From Bifidobacteriaceae bacterium (GTDB lineage: Bacteria; Actinomycetota; Actinomycetes; Actinomycetales; WQXJ01), in contig JAITFE010000059.1 in assembly GCA_031281585.1 (NCBI GenBank), positions 1 to 64,000 of the forward strand: a stretch of 64,000 bases of DNA. Direction: 5' to 3'. A model generated the notes under the pieces. It worked only from the letters and a program-made list of their open reading frames with translations, was not told the origin of the DNA and did no database searches. The translations under genes were made by a program, and so were the position numbers. Shown here piece after piece: positions 1 to 8,351 of the stretch; position 1 is the first letter of the stretch; each line of letters begins with the position of its first letter.

Positions 1-64
1 CCCCCCCCCCCCCCCCGCCCCACCTCTGGATACACACTTTCCCTACACGACGCTCTTCCGATCT
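1..64. other. Sequencing artefact: poly-C run plus Illumina adapter
   Basis: Bases 1-21 are almost all C, which is the reverse complement of the poly-G that two-colour Illumina instruments write when signal is lost. Bases 32-64 match the 33-nt end of the TruSeq universal adapter (ending CGCTCTTCCGATCT) with one mismatch, at base 36. Bases 22-31 resemble a degraded continuation of the same adapter. Read on the minus strand this is a read running out of genomic insert, through adapter, into poly-G. None of these 64 bases should be treated as genome, and the stop codon at 43-45 lies inside the adapter. Confidence 0.95.
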
Positions 65-3000
65 CGTTGGAGTTCGGCGTCGTCGGGGTCGGCCTTGGCC
101 AGCCGCTCCGCGATCCGCAGGGACTCCTCGTAGTGGGCGCGGGCCGAGCCGGTGTCCCCGGCCCGCAGGTCCAGGTCCCCGAGCCTGTTGTGGCTGATCG
201 ACAGGTCCCGTTGGAGTTCGGCGTTGCCGGGGTCGGCCTTGGCCAGCCGCTCCGCGATCCGCAGGGACTCCTCGAAGTGGGCGCGGGCCGAGCCGGTGTT
301 CCCGGCCCGCAACTCCAGGTCCCCGAGCCTGTTGTGGCTGATCGACAGGTCCCGTTGGAGTTCGGCGTTGCCGGGGTCGGCCTTGGCCAGCCCCTCCCTG
401 ATCCGCAGGGACTCCTCGAAGTGGGCGCGGGCCGAGCCGGTGTCCCCGGCCCGCAACTCCAGGTCCCCGAGCCTGTTGTGGCTGACCGACAGGCCCCTTT
501 GGAGGCCGGCGTTGCCGGGGTCGGCCTTGGCCAGCCCCTCCGCGATCCGCAGGGACTCCTCGAAGTGGGCGCGGGCCGAGCCGGTGTCCCCAAACGTGGA
601 GTAGTACCGTCCTAGCTCGTCTGCCAGCACTTGCCGACCAAGACAGAAGGAAGCCGTAGGAATGCATCCGATGACTTGTTCCAAGTAGGCGATTCGGTGA
701 AGCACTCCTGGGAGTTGTATGGCGAAGTTGGCGGCCAATGCGCCAGCCTGATCGAATTGCCCTCCGCCAGCGATATGGAACGGCAGGTCGACCATGTCCA
801 GGAACGTGTCGCGCCCTTCGCGTGCTCGTTTCAGGTGCGTGGCGAAAGCGCTGGCGTGGAGCCTTGCGTGAGTGCCGTCGGCCAGTCTGTCCCTGAGCAT
901 TTGGGCCACCGAATTGTGGACTTCGACTTGGTCTGTTGGGGCCAGCAGCGTCAGGTCCCGCAAACGGTCGAGGCGTGCGCGAAACGCGTCATCCACCGGT
1001 AAGGAGGCGGAGGTGGCCGCGTCCTCAACCGGGAGGGGCATTCGACAGACACTCACGTGGTCCAGGAGACTGCGCTCCTCCGGGGACAGGAGGTCCAGTA
1101 GTTCATCCAGCAGAATGTCGGCGCGGCCTAGCGAGAGCACTTTCTTAAGGGCCGCGTCAGGGCCCATGGCGCTGCCCCGCGTTCTGGGGGGCCCATCCCG
1201 GAGCTTGTCGAGTTCCTTCAGTTTGGCCGCGACGTGGGTGAGGTCGCTGATTCCGCCCCGGAGGACCGCGTCCATCAACTCGACCAGGCGGGGGTTGTCG
1301 CCGATTTGAGCTTGAACGGCTTGGCGATGGCTGTCGCTCGAACCGCTGATCGCAGGCAGGCGCAGGAACAGGCGCCGCAGTTCGGCGTCTGTAAGCGGGG
1401 GCACGCTGACTTGAGCCAACTGCGCGTCAAATGGCTCCGGCAGCGGGTAACGGCAGGTGATCAACATTTTGCCGTTCTTGGGAGACTCAGAGGCGACCCC
1501 GACGAGCCGGTTTAGGAGTTGGGCCACCAGTGAGGAGCCTCCAGCGGCGTCACGGAACCCCTCACCGCCGATCACCAGGTTCTGCTCGAAATCGTCCATC
1601 AGGATCAGCAGGCGGTGCCTTCTAATCGCCTCGAGCAACGCGTTGAACGGGTCCGCGTCCATTTCGGTTGACAACAACGCTTGACTCAGGGCCGGGTCCT
1701 TCGGGGCGATGGCCGCAGCGGCCTCGCGGAAGATGGTGCCAGGATCCCACGCGCCATCGGTGACCACGGGCATCCAGCCGTCGTCGCGCAAACGCTGGAT
1801 GGCTCGTCCGGCCAGTGCCGTCTTGCCGATTCCGCCCATGCCCGTCAGGATGACCCCGCCGACCGCGCCGAACTTCCTTCTTGCCTGCGGCGTCCCGCGC
1901 AGCGCGCCGAGCACGTCGCGGAGTTGGGGGCGTCGGCCGATCAGGTCGCCGAGCGGCAGTTCGCGGACATGGCTCCCGGTCGGAAAGGCCTGCTGACGGG
2001 ACAAAGGTGTCGATGGCAGGGCCGGATCTATGAGAGGAGCGTCTTCGCTAGCGGACCACAGTGTGGCGGTTGCCCACTCGGGCGGGGGCACGTCCCCGCC
2101 GGTGTCGCTTGCGGCCAAGGCTTGCCGCTGGTTCTCAATCGTGCGCCTGGCGAGAGCCAAAGCGTCCGCCACTGTCAACTCCGGGGTTTCGACCAGATTG
2201 GCGTAAAGCCGGGCCGCGAGATCCGAAGCGTACTTGTCGGTGACCGAAGCTTGCATGGCGATGACCCTGTCGGCGCCGTGGGTGACCAGCGCCCCGGCCA
2301 GTCCTTCGCCATCCAAGCGAGAGCAGGCGGACAACACGATCAAAGGGATCGGCTTGCCACCCGTTCGAAGCATGTCCACTAGCTGCCTCGGGCTAACTAG
2401 GCGTTCACGGCCGTCCTCGTCCTCCAGCGCCAGGGAGGCGGGCCCGCCGTGTGCGGACAGATGTAGGACGTGGTACGGGTCGTCCCTAACCGCGCTGGCT
2501 ATCAGTGTTGGGTCCGCGTATTCGAGAATGCGCAGCTCGCCCTGGTGCGCGCCCTTGGTGGCGTCGAGAAGAAGTTGCATCTCATGCTCCACGTTCAAAG
2601 GAGGCCCGGAGGCGGTCGACTCGTCAGGAGCCGAGACGGCTGCCAGCACCTTCAGCGGACCTGGCAACGTGACAGGATGGCGGCGTGGAGAGCGGGTGAC
2701 CTGCCGCCGGATAGTTACGCCGGGCTCGAGGGCCAAGGGCTTGGCCGCACCCGGCAAGCGCAGGAGTTCCACTGGGAGGTGCCCAAGCGTTGCGGCGTCG
2801 CCGTGAAACACCAAACGGACTCGGTCTTCCTGCAGGCGCGCTTCAAGGACGGAAGCCAGGTTTGACAAGGCTTCGCTGGGCAACAACGCGCGGGCCAGCC
2901 GTTCCCCTGCGTGCTGAAGACGCTGATCGGCGCTGGGAAGGGCCATATCCGCTGATGAGAGAAGAGCCGAGGCCTCAGCAAGCGTCATGGAGGACGTGGC

Positions 3001-4032
3001 TTCCACCGTGGAGGAAGCTCCGACCCGAACACGAACAGCGAAATGGCCGTCCGCGGTTGGGGCCACATGGATTGAAACCTGGATGCTCCGACCCGTCGGC
3101 CCGTGCGCAGTCCCAACGGGCGAAACCCGCGAACCCGCCGACCCAGGAGTGGCCGACGGGATGAGCGCTTCAAGGAAAACCCTGACGTATTCGTGTTGCC
3201 CGGCGGGGTACCAGATGGCTCGTATTCCGGCGTTTGAGAGTCGGCGGCCGTCAGCCGCGAACTTGGCGGGGTCTTCGGCGCGTGGGACCAGGGCGTAATG
3301 CGGGCGGGTGTCGTTCTTGGCTATGGCGGTCAGCAGGTCCAAAGTGCGGTCAGCGGAGAGGCTGCAGCCGAGGAACAGCATGGGGCGGGAGCGGAAGAAC
3401 TCTCCCAGGAAACGCGCGGTTTGCGAGCCGTTAGACGGACCGTAGTGCTTGTCATACGAAGCAGTCGTGAACACGACCTCGTCGGGAGCTGAAACGCAGC
3501 CGTGCCACTTCACAAGCCAGCGCGGGTTGCCCCGAATCAGATGCTCCCGTTCAGCCCGCAATTGCGCCGGGCCGATGATGCGGTTGTCGAAAGCCAGGTG
3601 ACCTGTGAAGAGTCGCGACTCGAGAAACCGGTCAAAGTTCGTGGTGATGACCGGGCCTGCGGGAAATGCCTGCGGGAGAAGGGACACCGGCAGAGCTCCC
3701 ACATCTGCCGACGCGGCCAATTCATCTCGGAAGACATACTTCAAGGCTTCGCGGAAGGCGTCTTGGCCCGCTGCCTGGTGAAGCATGTTCGCCGCCTCTT
3801 GCAGGTCCCCGGCCGTGATCAAGGCCTTGACGCTGCTCAGGTCGGTCAGGAAAGGCACGGCGGCGCCGATTCTGGAAAGAGCCGCAGCCCACAACGGGAA
3901 TCCGGCGTCGACAGTCATGCCCGCCCCGACGAACGGCACCAGCGAATCGCGGCAACAGAGCAATTCCTCGTAAACGCGCTCATTCGCGCCCGGACCGGTC
4001 GCGGCGGGGGTGACAGCGAACAGAGAATCCAA
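43..4032 (-). CDS. SIR2-CHAT-STAND-TPR protein, candidate anti-phage sensor/effector (C-terminus cut off)
   Basis: A single chain with four recognisable parts. Residues 28-290 are a SIR2-like domain with FVGAGMT (34-40), TTNFD (130-134) and the catalytic-type histidine of KWHG (H177); related domains in defence proteins degrade NAD+. Residues 400-665 are a CHAT caspase-like protease domain with HLSAHG (H528) and LSAC (C570). Residues 695-1050 are a STAND NTPase with Walker A GMGGIGKT (K737), Walker B LILMDDFE (D813/D814) and a GDNPRLVEL segment. Residues from 1138 are TPR units of 48 residues. The start is TTG; no ATG or GTG lies between it and the upstream in-frame stop. The genuine sequence ends at base 65: the last residues, DRKSVV, and the stop are adapter. 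Sampled stretches are nearer 60% GC, below the genes downstream. The role in phage defence by NAD+ depletion and/or proteolysis is inference from domain content. Confidence 0.85.
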   Translation of the reverse strand: MDSLFAVTPAATGPGANERVYEELLCCRDSLVPFVGAGMTVDAGFPLWAAALSRIGAAVPFLTDLSSVKALITAGDLQEAANMLHQAAGQDAFREALKYVFRDELAASADVGALPVSLLPQAFPAGPVITTNFDRFLESRLFTGHLAFDNRIIGPAQLRAEREHLIRGNPRWLVKWHGCVSAPDEVVFTTASYDKHYGPSNGSQTARFLGEFFRSRPMLFLGCSLSADRTLDLLTAIAKNDTRPHYALVPRAEDPAKFAADGRRLSNAGIRAIWYPAGQHEYVRVFLEALIPSATPGSAGSRVSPVGTAHGPTGRSIQVSIHVAPTADGHFAVRVRVGASSTVEATSSMTLAEASALLSSADMALPSADQRLQHAGERLARALLPSEALSNLASVLEARLQEDRVRLVFHGDAATLGHLPVELLRLPGAAKPLALEPGVTIRRQVTRSPRRHPVTLPGPLKVLAAVSAPDESTASGPPLNVEHEMQLLLDATKGAHQGELRILEYADPTLIASAVRDDPYHVLHLSAHGGPASLALEDEDGRERLVSPRQLVDMLRTGGKPIPLIVLSACSRLDGEGLAGALVTHGADRVIAMQASVTDKYASDLAARLYANLVETPELTVADALALARRTIENQRQALAASDTGGDVPPPEWATATLWSASEDAPLIDPALPSTPLSRQQAFPTGSHVRELPLGDLIGRRPQLRDVLGALRGTPQARRKFGAVGGVILTGMGGIGKTALAGRAIQRLRDDGWMPVVTDGAWDPGTIFREAAAAIAPKDPALSQALLSTEMDADPFNALLEAIRRHRLLILMDDFEQNLVIGGEGFRDAAGGSSLVAQLLNRLVGVASESPKNGKMLITCRYPLPEPFDAQLAQVSVPPLTDAELRRLFLRLPAISGSSDSHRQAVQAQIGDNPRLVELMDAVLRGGISDLTHVAAKLKELDKLRDGPPRTRGSAMGPDAALKKVLSLGRADILLDELLDLLSPEERSLLDHVSVCRMPLPVEDAATSASLPVDDAFRARLDRLRDLTLLAPTDQVEVHNSVAQMLRDRLADGTHARLHASAFATHLKRAREGRDTFLDMVDLPFHIAGGGQFDQAGALAANFAIQLPGVLHRIAYLEQVIGCIPTASFCLGRQVLADELGRYYSTFGDTGSARAHFEESLRIAEGLAKADPGNAGLQRGLSVSHNRLGDLELRAGDTGSARAHFEESLRIREGLAKADPGNAELQRDLSISHNRLGDLELRAGNTGSARAHFEESLRIAERLAKADPGNAELQRDLSISHNRLGDLDLRAGDTGSARAHYEESLRIAERLAKADPDDAELQRDRKSVV
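65..592. repeat. 144-bp tandem repeat encoding 48-residue TPR units
   Basis: Units begin at 65, 209, 353 and 497, exactly 144 bases apart, and differ by only a few bases each. They encode the last TPR units of the SIR2-CHAT-STAND protein, each containing GSARAHFEESLRI and SHNRLGDLELRAG. The fourth unit diverges after about 592. The contig ends inside the array, so the true number of copies is unknown, and an assembler may have collapsed further copies. Confidence 0.93.
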
Positions 4033-4155
4033 ACTGGGCGGGGCAGCCGTAAACGGAAAGCCTACCGGTCACCGGCCAGTCGGAGCTTGCGCAACTGAAA
4101 GGCCGCTGCTGAACACGCGAAGGCGAGCAGAAATGGCCGCGCACCAGCGGGCGGC

Positions 4156-4161
4156 TAGGAT
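4156..4161 (+). promoter_or_regulatory. Putative -10 element of leaderless pup
   Basis: TAGGAT ends 8 nt before the pup ATG and there is no Shine-Dalgarno sequence between them. The spacing fits transcription starting at or next to the start codon. No clear -35 element was seen. The 137-bp interval 4033-4169 also has to contain the promoter of the divergent SIR2-CHAT gene, for which I could not pick a site. Confidence 0.5.
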
Positions 4162-4169
4162 TCTCCCTC

Positions 4170-4358
4170 ATGGAGCAAGTGCGCCGCAGTGACCTTCCCC
4201 CGCGCGACCGGGACGACGAGTCGGCGCCGCCAGCGCCGGCGGTGGCGCGTCAAGCGCAGACGCAGCCGATCGACGACCTGCTGGATGAGATCGACGCGGT
4301 CCTGGAGGATTCGGCCGAGGCGTTCGTGCGGGGATTCGTGCAAAAGGGCGGGCAATGA
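4170..4358 (+). CDS. pup: Prokaryotic ubiquitin-like protein Pup
   Basis: A 62-residue acidic protein that, once attached to lysines of target proteins, directs them to the bacterial 20S proteasome. The family features are all visible: a disordered charged N-terminal half, the conserved QPIDDLLDEIDAVLEDSAEAF coiled segment (about 32-52) that docks on the proteasomal ATPase, and the C-terminal FVQKGGQ. The terminal residue is glutamine, so the protein must be deamidated by Dop before PafA can ligate it; no dop is present in the window. The stop codon overlaps the prcB start by 4 bp (ATGA), so it is the first gene of a tight pup-prcB-prcA-pafA operon. Confidence 0.97.
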   Translation: MEQVRRSDLPPRDRDDESAPPAPAVARQAQTQPIDDLLDEIDAVLEDSAEAFVRGFVQKGGQ

Positions 4359-5158
4359 GCGGGCTGCCGGCCAGCTATTTTGGGCCCGGCAACTCGTTCG
4401 CGGAGTTTGTGGGGAGGGCCGCGCCCGAACTGCTGGCGCCGCCGCTGGCGGGCCCAAGCCGCCTGGCCGAGGACGCCCGCCCGCCCGCCGCCACCACGAT
4501 TGTGGCCCTGACCTACCGCGACGGCCTGGTCATGGCGGGGGACCGCCGCGCCACCGTGGGCCACCAGATCGCCAGCCGGGACATTGAAAAGGTCTACCCC
4601 GCGGACGCCTGGACCGCGATCGGCCTGGCCGGGGTGGCAGGGCTCTCCATCCAACTGGTGCGGCTCTTCCAACTAGAATTGGAGCACTACGAGAAGATCG
4701 AAGGGGTCGCCCTCTCGCTCAGCGGCAAAGCCCACCGGCTCGCCACCATGGTCCGCTCCCAGTTGGAACTCGCCATGAAGGGCCTGGCCGTGGTCCCGCT
4801 CCTGGGCGGCTGGGACGGCCACGCGCCGCGCATCTTCGCCTTCGACGTGACCGGCGGCAGCTACGAGGAGAAAGGCTACGCCGCGATCGGCTCCGGCGCC
4901 GTGTTCGCGAAAGGCTCCCTGAAGAAGCTCCACAAACCCGCCGCCAGCGCCCGCACCGCCGTCCGCACCGCCCTGACCGCCCTCAACGACGCCGCCGATG
5001 ACGATTCGGCAACCGCCGGAGTGGACCGCGCCCGCGACATCTACCCCGTCGTGGCCCGCGTGGACGCCCGCGGCTACCACCGGATCCCGGATCAGGAGCT
5101 GGCGCGGACGCTCGCCCCGCGCGGCGAAGCCAAGGACCCGAAGGGAGAACGCCCGTGA
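4355..5158 (+). CDS. prcB: Proteasome subunit beta
   Basis: This is the catalytic beta subunit of the 20S proteasome core. A propeptide of 46 residues precedes TTIVAL, so autoprocessing would expose Thr47 as the N-terminal nucleophile. The usual residue before this threonine in actinobacterial PrcB is glycine, whereas here it is alanine (PPAA then TTIVAL). The body carries the family segments DGLVMAGDRRAT and AIGSGAVFAKGSLKKL. At 267 residues it is of normal length. It overlaps pup upstream and prcA downstream by 4 bp each, which implies translational coupling and balanced assembly of the core. Confidence 0.96.
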   Translation: MSGLPASYFGPGNSFAEFVGRAAPELLAPPLAGPSRLAEDARPPAATTIVALTYRDGLVMAGDRRATVGHQIASRDIEKVYPADAWTAIGLAGVAGLSIQLVRLFQLELEHYEKIEGVALSLSGKAHRLATMVRSQLELAMKGLAVVPLLGGWDGHAPRIFAFDVTGGSYEEKGYAAIGSGAVFAKGSLKKLHKPAASARTAVRTALTALNDAADDDSATAGVDRARDIYPVVARVDARGYHRIPDQELARTLAPRGEAKDPKGERP

Positions 5159-5808
5159 CCCTCCCGCTTTACGTGCCGCCTGAGCAGATCATCAAAGACC
5201 GGGCCGATTTCGCCAAACGCGGCGTGGCACGCGGCCGCCCGGCCGTGGTGATCTCCGCCTCGGATGGCGTGCTGCTCGCCGCCGCCAACGCCTCGCGCGC
5301 CCTGAAGAAGCTCTCCGAGATCTACGATCGCCTCGCCTTCGCGGCCGTGGGCAAGTGGTCCGAGTTCGAAGCCCTCCGCGTGGCCGGCATCCGCTACGCC
5401 GACCTACGCGGATACTCCTACGACCGCACCGACGTGACCGCCCGTGGCCTGGCCGGCGCCTACGCGCAGTCGATCGCCGCCGCGTTCACAGGCGACCCGA
5501 AGCCGTTGGAGGTCGAGTTGGCCGTCGCCGAGGTGGGGACGGCACAGGCGTCCGATGCCGTCTTCCACGTCCGCTTCGACGGTTCCGTCAACGACGAGTT
5601 GCCTTGGGCGGTGTTGGGCGGCGCTACCACGCGCGGCCGCCAGGCCGTCGCGGAGGGCTGGCGGTCCGGCCTCAGCCTGCCGGAGGCGGGCGCCTTGGCG
5701 CGCGCGGCCCTGGCCCAGAACGGCGAGCCCGAGGACGGCTACGAGGTGGGGTGGCTGAGGCGGGACGCCCCAGGGCGGGCCTTCACCCGCCTTGAGGCGT
5801 TGCCGTGA
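5155..5808 (+). CDS. prcA: Proteasome subunit alpha
   Basis: A 217-residue alpha subunit that forms the outer rings of the 20S core and gates entry to the chamber. It starts with the characteristic YVPPEQIIKDRADFAKRGVA segment, which forms the gate and first helix, followed by the non-catalytic Ntn fold (VVISASDGVLLAAAN, KLSEIYDRLAFAAVGKWSEF). It is shorter at the C-terminus than the mycobacterial protein and I see no obvious C-terminal tail beyond FTRLEALP. The start overlaps the prcB stop and its own stop overlaps the pafA GTG start by 4 bp. Confidence 0.95.
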   Translation: MTLPLYVPPEQIIKDRADFAKRGVARGRPAVVISASDGVLLAAANASRALKKLSEIYDRLAFAAVGKWSEFEALRVAGIRYADLRGYSYDRTDVTARGLAGAYAQSIAAAFTGDPKPLEVELAVAEVGTAQASDAVFHVRFDGSVNDELPWAVLGGATTRGRQAVAEGWRSGLSLPEAGALARAALAQNGEPEDGYEVGWLRRDAPGRAFTRLEALP

Positions 5809-7172
5809 GAGGGGTCTTTGGACTCGAAACCGAATACGGCATCACCGCCCGGGACCTGAGCCCGGAGGAGGCCGCCCGCGAACTGTTCCGGCCGGTCGTG
5901 GCCTGGGGGCGCAGCACCAGCGTGTTCACCCCCGCCGGCGCCAGGCTGTACCTGGACGTGGGCTCCCACCCCGAATACGCCACGCCCGAATGCTCGCGGC
6001 CGGGGGAGCTACTGGCCGCCGAGCGGGCGGGGGACCGGCTGATGGCCGCCCTGGCGGACGCCGCCTCACGGCGCGTCGGGACCGCGATCGCCCTGATCAA
6101 GAACAACTCCGACTCGGCCGGGAACGCCTTCGGGTGCCATGAGAACTACCAGGTGCCCAGGCAGGGCTCCCAGGAACTGGCAGCGAAGCTGATTCCCTTC
6201 CTGGTCACCCGCCAGCTGATAGCGGGCGCCGGCAAGGTCCAGGTCGATCCAAAAGGGGCGCGGTACCTGCTGTCCCAACGGGCCCACCACACGGCGGAGG
6301 CGCTGAGCTCCGCGACCACCCGGTCGCGGCCCATGATCAACACCCGTGACGAGCCGCACGCGGACGGCGGGCGTTTCAGGCGCCTGCACGTGATAGCGGG
6401 GGACTCCAACATGGCGGACCCCGCGGCGCGCCTGAAGGTGGGGTCGATGAGCCTGCTCCTCCGGGCCGCGACGGACGGCGCGGCCCTCCCGGACGTCGAA
6501 CTGGCCGAGCCGGTCCGCGCCATCCGCGAAGTCGCCCAAGGTTGGCGCGAAGCCCATCCGATCGCCCTGGCGGACGGCCGGACCATCCGGCCCGCCCAGG
6601 TCCAGTGGGCCTACTTCCAGGTCGCGCGCGCGGCCGCCGAAGACGAAGAGGACCAAGCGGTCCTCGATCTGTGGGAACGAACCCTGACCGCCTGGGACCG
6701 CCTGGACTTCGACGGCCTGGAGACGGAACTCGACTGGCTGGCGAAATGGCGGCTGATCGAGCGCTACCGCGAGCGGACCGGGGCGGGGTTGGCGGACCCA
6801 AGGGTGCTGCGGCTGGAGCTGGCCTACCACCAACTCGACGCCGGCGGCGGGTTGCGGGCAAAGCTGGAGGCGGGCGGGAACCTGACGAGCGGCATCGGGC
6901 AACGGGAGATCGCGGCGGCGGTCGTGGAACCCCCCGCGACCACCAGGGCCCGCCTGCGCGGGCGGTTTGTCGCCGCGGCCCAGGCGGCCGGCCGGGAATA
7001 CACTGTCGACTGGGTGCGCTTGAAACTGGGTCAAGCCGAGGCGGTGACGTTGGCCGACCCGCTGGATTCGGCCGATCCGGCGGCGCTGGCCCTGATCGGC
7101 GAGTTAGAGGCGGAGCCGGCCGTGGGCGCGGCGGGCGAACTGGACCGGCTGATGGCCGGGGAGGAGAACTAG
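5805..7172 (+). CDS. pafA: Pup-protein ligase PafA
   Basis: This carboxylate-amine ligase uses ATP to join the C-terminal glutamate of processed Pup to substrate lysines. The N-terminus [12 protein letters not shown] contains the metal-binding glutamates (E8, E10), and [14 protein letters not shown] carries the conserved catalytic-type aspartate (D51). The length of 455 residues is normal for PafA. Dop is a close homologue, but the position directly after prcA and the short N-terminus favour PafA. The start is GTG, overlapping the prcA stop. It is the last proteasome gene here; neither dop nor the ATPase gene arc/mpa is in the window. Confidence 0.95.
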   Translation: MRGVFGLETEYGITARDLSPEEAARELFRPVVAWGRSTSVFTPAGARLYLDVGSHPEYATPECSRPGELLAAERAGDRLMAALADAASRRVGTAIALIKNNSDSAGNAFGCHENYQVPRQGSQELAAKLIPFLVTRQLIAGAGKVQVDPKGARYLLSQRAHHTAEALSSATTRSRPMINTRDEPHADGGRFRRLHVIAGDSNMADPAARLKVGSMSLLLRAATDGAALPDVELAEPVRAIREVAQGWREAHPIALADGRTIRPAQVQWAYFQVARAAAEDEEDQAVLDLWERTLTAWDRLDFDGLETELDWLAKWRLIERYRERTGAGLADPRVLRLELAYHQLDAGGGLRAKLEAGGNLTSGIGQREIAAAVVEPPATTRARLRGRFVAAAQAAGREYTVDWVRLKLGQAEAVTLADPLDSADPAALALIGELEAEPAVGAAGELDRLMAGEEN

Positions 7173-7174
7173 CG

Positions 7175-7945
7175 ATGGCCGTGGCGTTGCGGGTCATCCC
7201 GTGCCTCGACGTGGACGGCGGGCGGGTCGTCAAAGGCGTCAACTTCCGCGACTTGCGGGACGCGGGGGACCCGGTCGAACTGGCCGCCCGCTATGACGAG
7301 CTGGGCGCGGACGAGGTCACGTTTCTGGACGTGTCGGCCTCGGCGGCGGGCCGGGAAACCATGGTTGACGTGGTGGAACGCACCGCCGACCAGGTCTTTG
7401 TGCCCCTGACGGTGGGCGGAGGCATCCGCTGCGTGGAGGACGTGGACCGCATGCTGCGGGCCGGGGCGGACAAGGTGGGGGTCAACACCGCCGCGATCGC
7501 GGACCCGGACCTGATCAAACGGATCGCCGACCGCTTCGGGAGCCAAGTGCTGGTCCTCTCGGTGGACGCGCGGCGGTGCCAAGACGGGACAACGACCCAA
7601 TCCGGCTACCAGGTGACCACCCACGGCGGGCGGCGGGGCGTGGACCTGGACGCGGTCGAATGGGCCCGCGCGGGCGAGGCGCTGGGCGCCGGCGAAATCC
7701 TCCTCAACTCGATGGACGCGGACGGCACCACCGGGGGATTCGACGTGGAGATGCTCCGCGCGTTCCGCCGCGCGGTCGACCTGCCGCTGATCGCGTCCGG
7801 CGGCGCGGGCCGGCCGGAAGACTTCGTGGCGGCGGCGGCCACCGGTGCCGATGCCGTCCTGGCGGCCTCCGTTTTCCACTTCGGCGTGCTGACCATTGGC
7901 GAGGTCAAAGCGGCGTTGGCGGCCGCCGGATACGAGGTGCGGTGA
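7175..7945 (+). CDS. hisF: Imidazole glycerol phosphate synthase subunit HisF
   Basis: The cyclase subunit of IGP synthase, a (beta-alpha)8 barrel that, with HisH, makes imidazole glycerol phosphate and AICAR in histidine synthesis. The N-terminus [18 protein letters not shown] is the family signature with catalytic Asp in CLD, and [15 protein letters not shown] carries the second catalytic aspartate. TVGGGIR and ASGGAG are the phosphate-binding loops. It has 256 residues and starts at the ATG 2 bases after the pafA stop. Although the reading frame stays open upstream, that part overlaps pafA. It is followed at one base by hisI, so a histidine sub-operon is read through from the proteasome genes. 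Confidence 0.96.
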   Translation: MAVALRVIPCLDVDGGRVVKGVNFRDLRDAGDPVELAARYDELGADEVTFLDVSASAAGRETMVDVVERTADQVFVPLTVGGGIRCVEDVDRMLRAGADKVGVNTAAIADPDLIKRIADRFGSQVLVLSVDARRCQDGTTTQSGYQVTTHGGRRGVDLDAVEWARAGEALGAGEILLNSMDADGTTGGFDVEMLRAFRRAVDLPLIASGGAGRPEDFVAAAATGADAVLAASVFHFGVLTIGEVKAALAAAGYEVR

Positions 7946-7946
7946 A

Positions 7947-8312
7947 ATGGGCGAAGCGGATGAGATGCGGGACGTGGCGAACCTGCGGTTTGGCGCCGAC
8001 GGGTTGATACCGGCGGTCATCCAGCAACACGACTCCGGCGAGGTGCTGATGGTCGGCTACATGGACGCCCAGGCGGTGCGGCGCACCCTGACGACGGGCC
8101 GGGTCTGGTTCTGGTCGCGGTCGCGGCGGGAATACTGGCGCAAAGGCGACACCTCCGGGCATATCCAATTGGTCAAGTCGGTGGCCGCCGATTGCGACGG
8201 GGACGCGCTTCTGGTGAGGGTCGAACAAGTCGGCGCCGCTTGCCACACCGGAACGCGGACCTGCTTCACGGGACGGGAATTGGTGGCGAAGGCGCAAGAC
8301 GGGGCCAATTGA
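7947..8312 (+). CDS. hisI: Phosphoribosyl-AMP cyclohydrolase
   Basis: This enzyme opens the adenine ring of phosphoribosyl-AMP in the third step of histidine synthesis. The zinc/magnesium-binding segment appears as [16 protein letters not shown] followed by CHTGTRTCF, and the substrate-binding [16 protein letters not shown] is intact. The length is about 121 residues, normal for the single-domain form; there is no fused HisE domain. The start at 7947 lies 1 base after the hisF stop; an ATG at 7965 is an alternative. In many actinobacteria trpE follows hisI; here it does not. Confidence 0.95.
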   Translation: MGEADEMRDVANLRFGADGLIPAVIQQHDSGEVLMVGYMDAQAVRRTLTTGRVWFWSRSRREYWRKGDTSGHIQLVKSVAADCDGDALLVRVEQVGAACHTGTRTCFTGRELVAKAQDGAN

Positions 8313-8338
8313 CGGCAAAGGCACTGCCCAGGACCCTG

Positions 8339-8344
8339 TAGGTT
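8339..8344 (+). promoter_or_regulatory. Putative -10 element of leaderless DUF4190-type gene
   Basis: TAGGTT lies at -13 to -8 relative to the GTG at 8352, the same geometry as at pup, uvrB and tsnR. It decides the start at 8352 over the upstream TTG at 8343, which would lie within the promoter element. Confidence 0.5.
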
Positions 8345-8351
8345 GGTTATC

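Noticed and set aside
65-592. Possible CRISPR array from the regular spacing
   Set aside because: The whole 144-bp unit is repeated with no unique spacers, and it is in frame as TPR coding sequence.
67-615. Plus-strand open frames of 182 and 150 codons over the first 600 bases
   Set aside because: They are antisense to the TPR repeat and owe their length to the same 144-bp periodicity and high GC; they have no family features.
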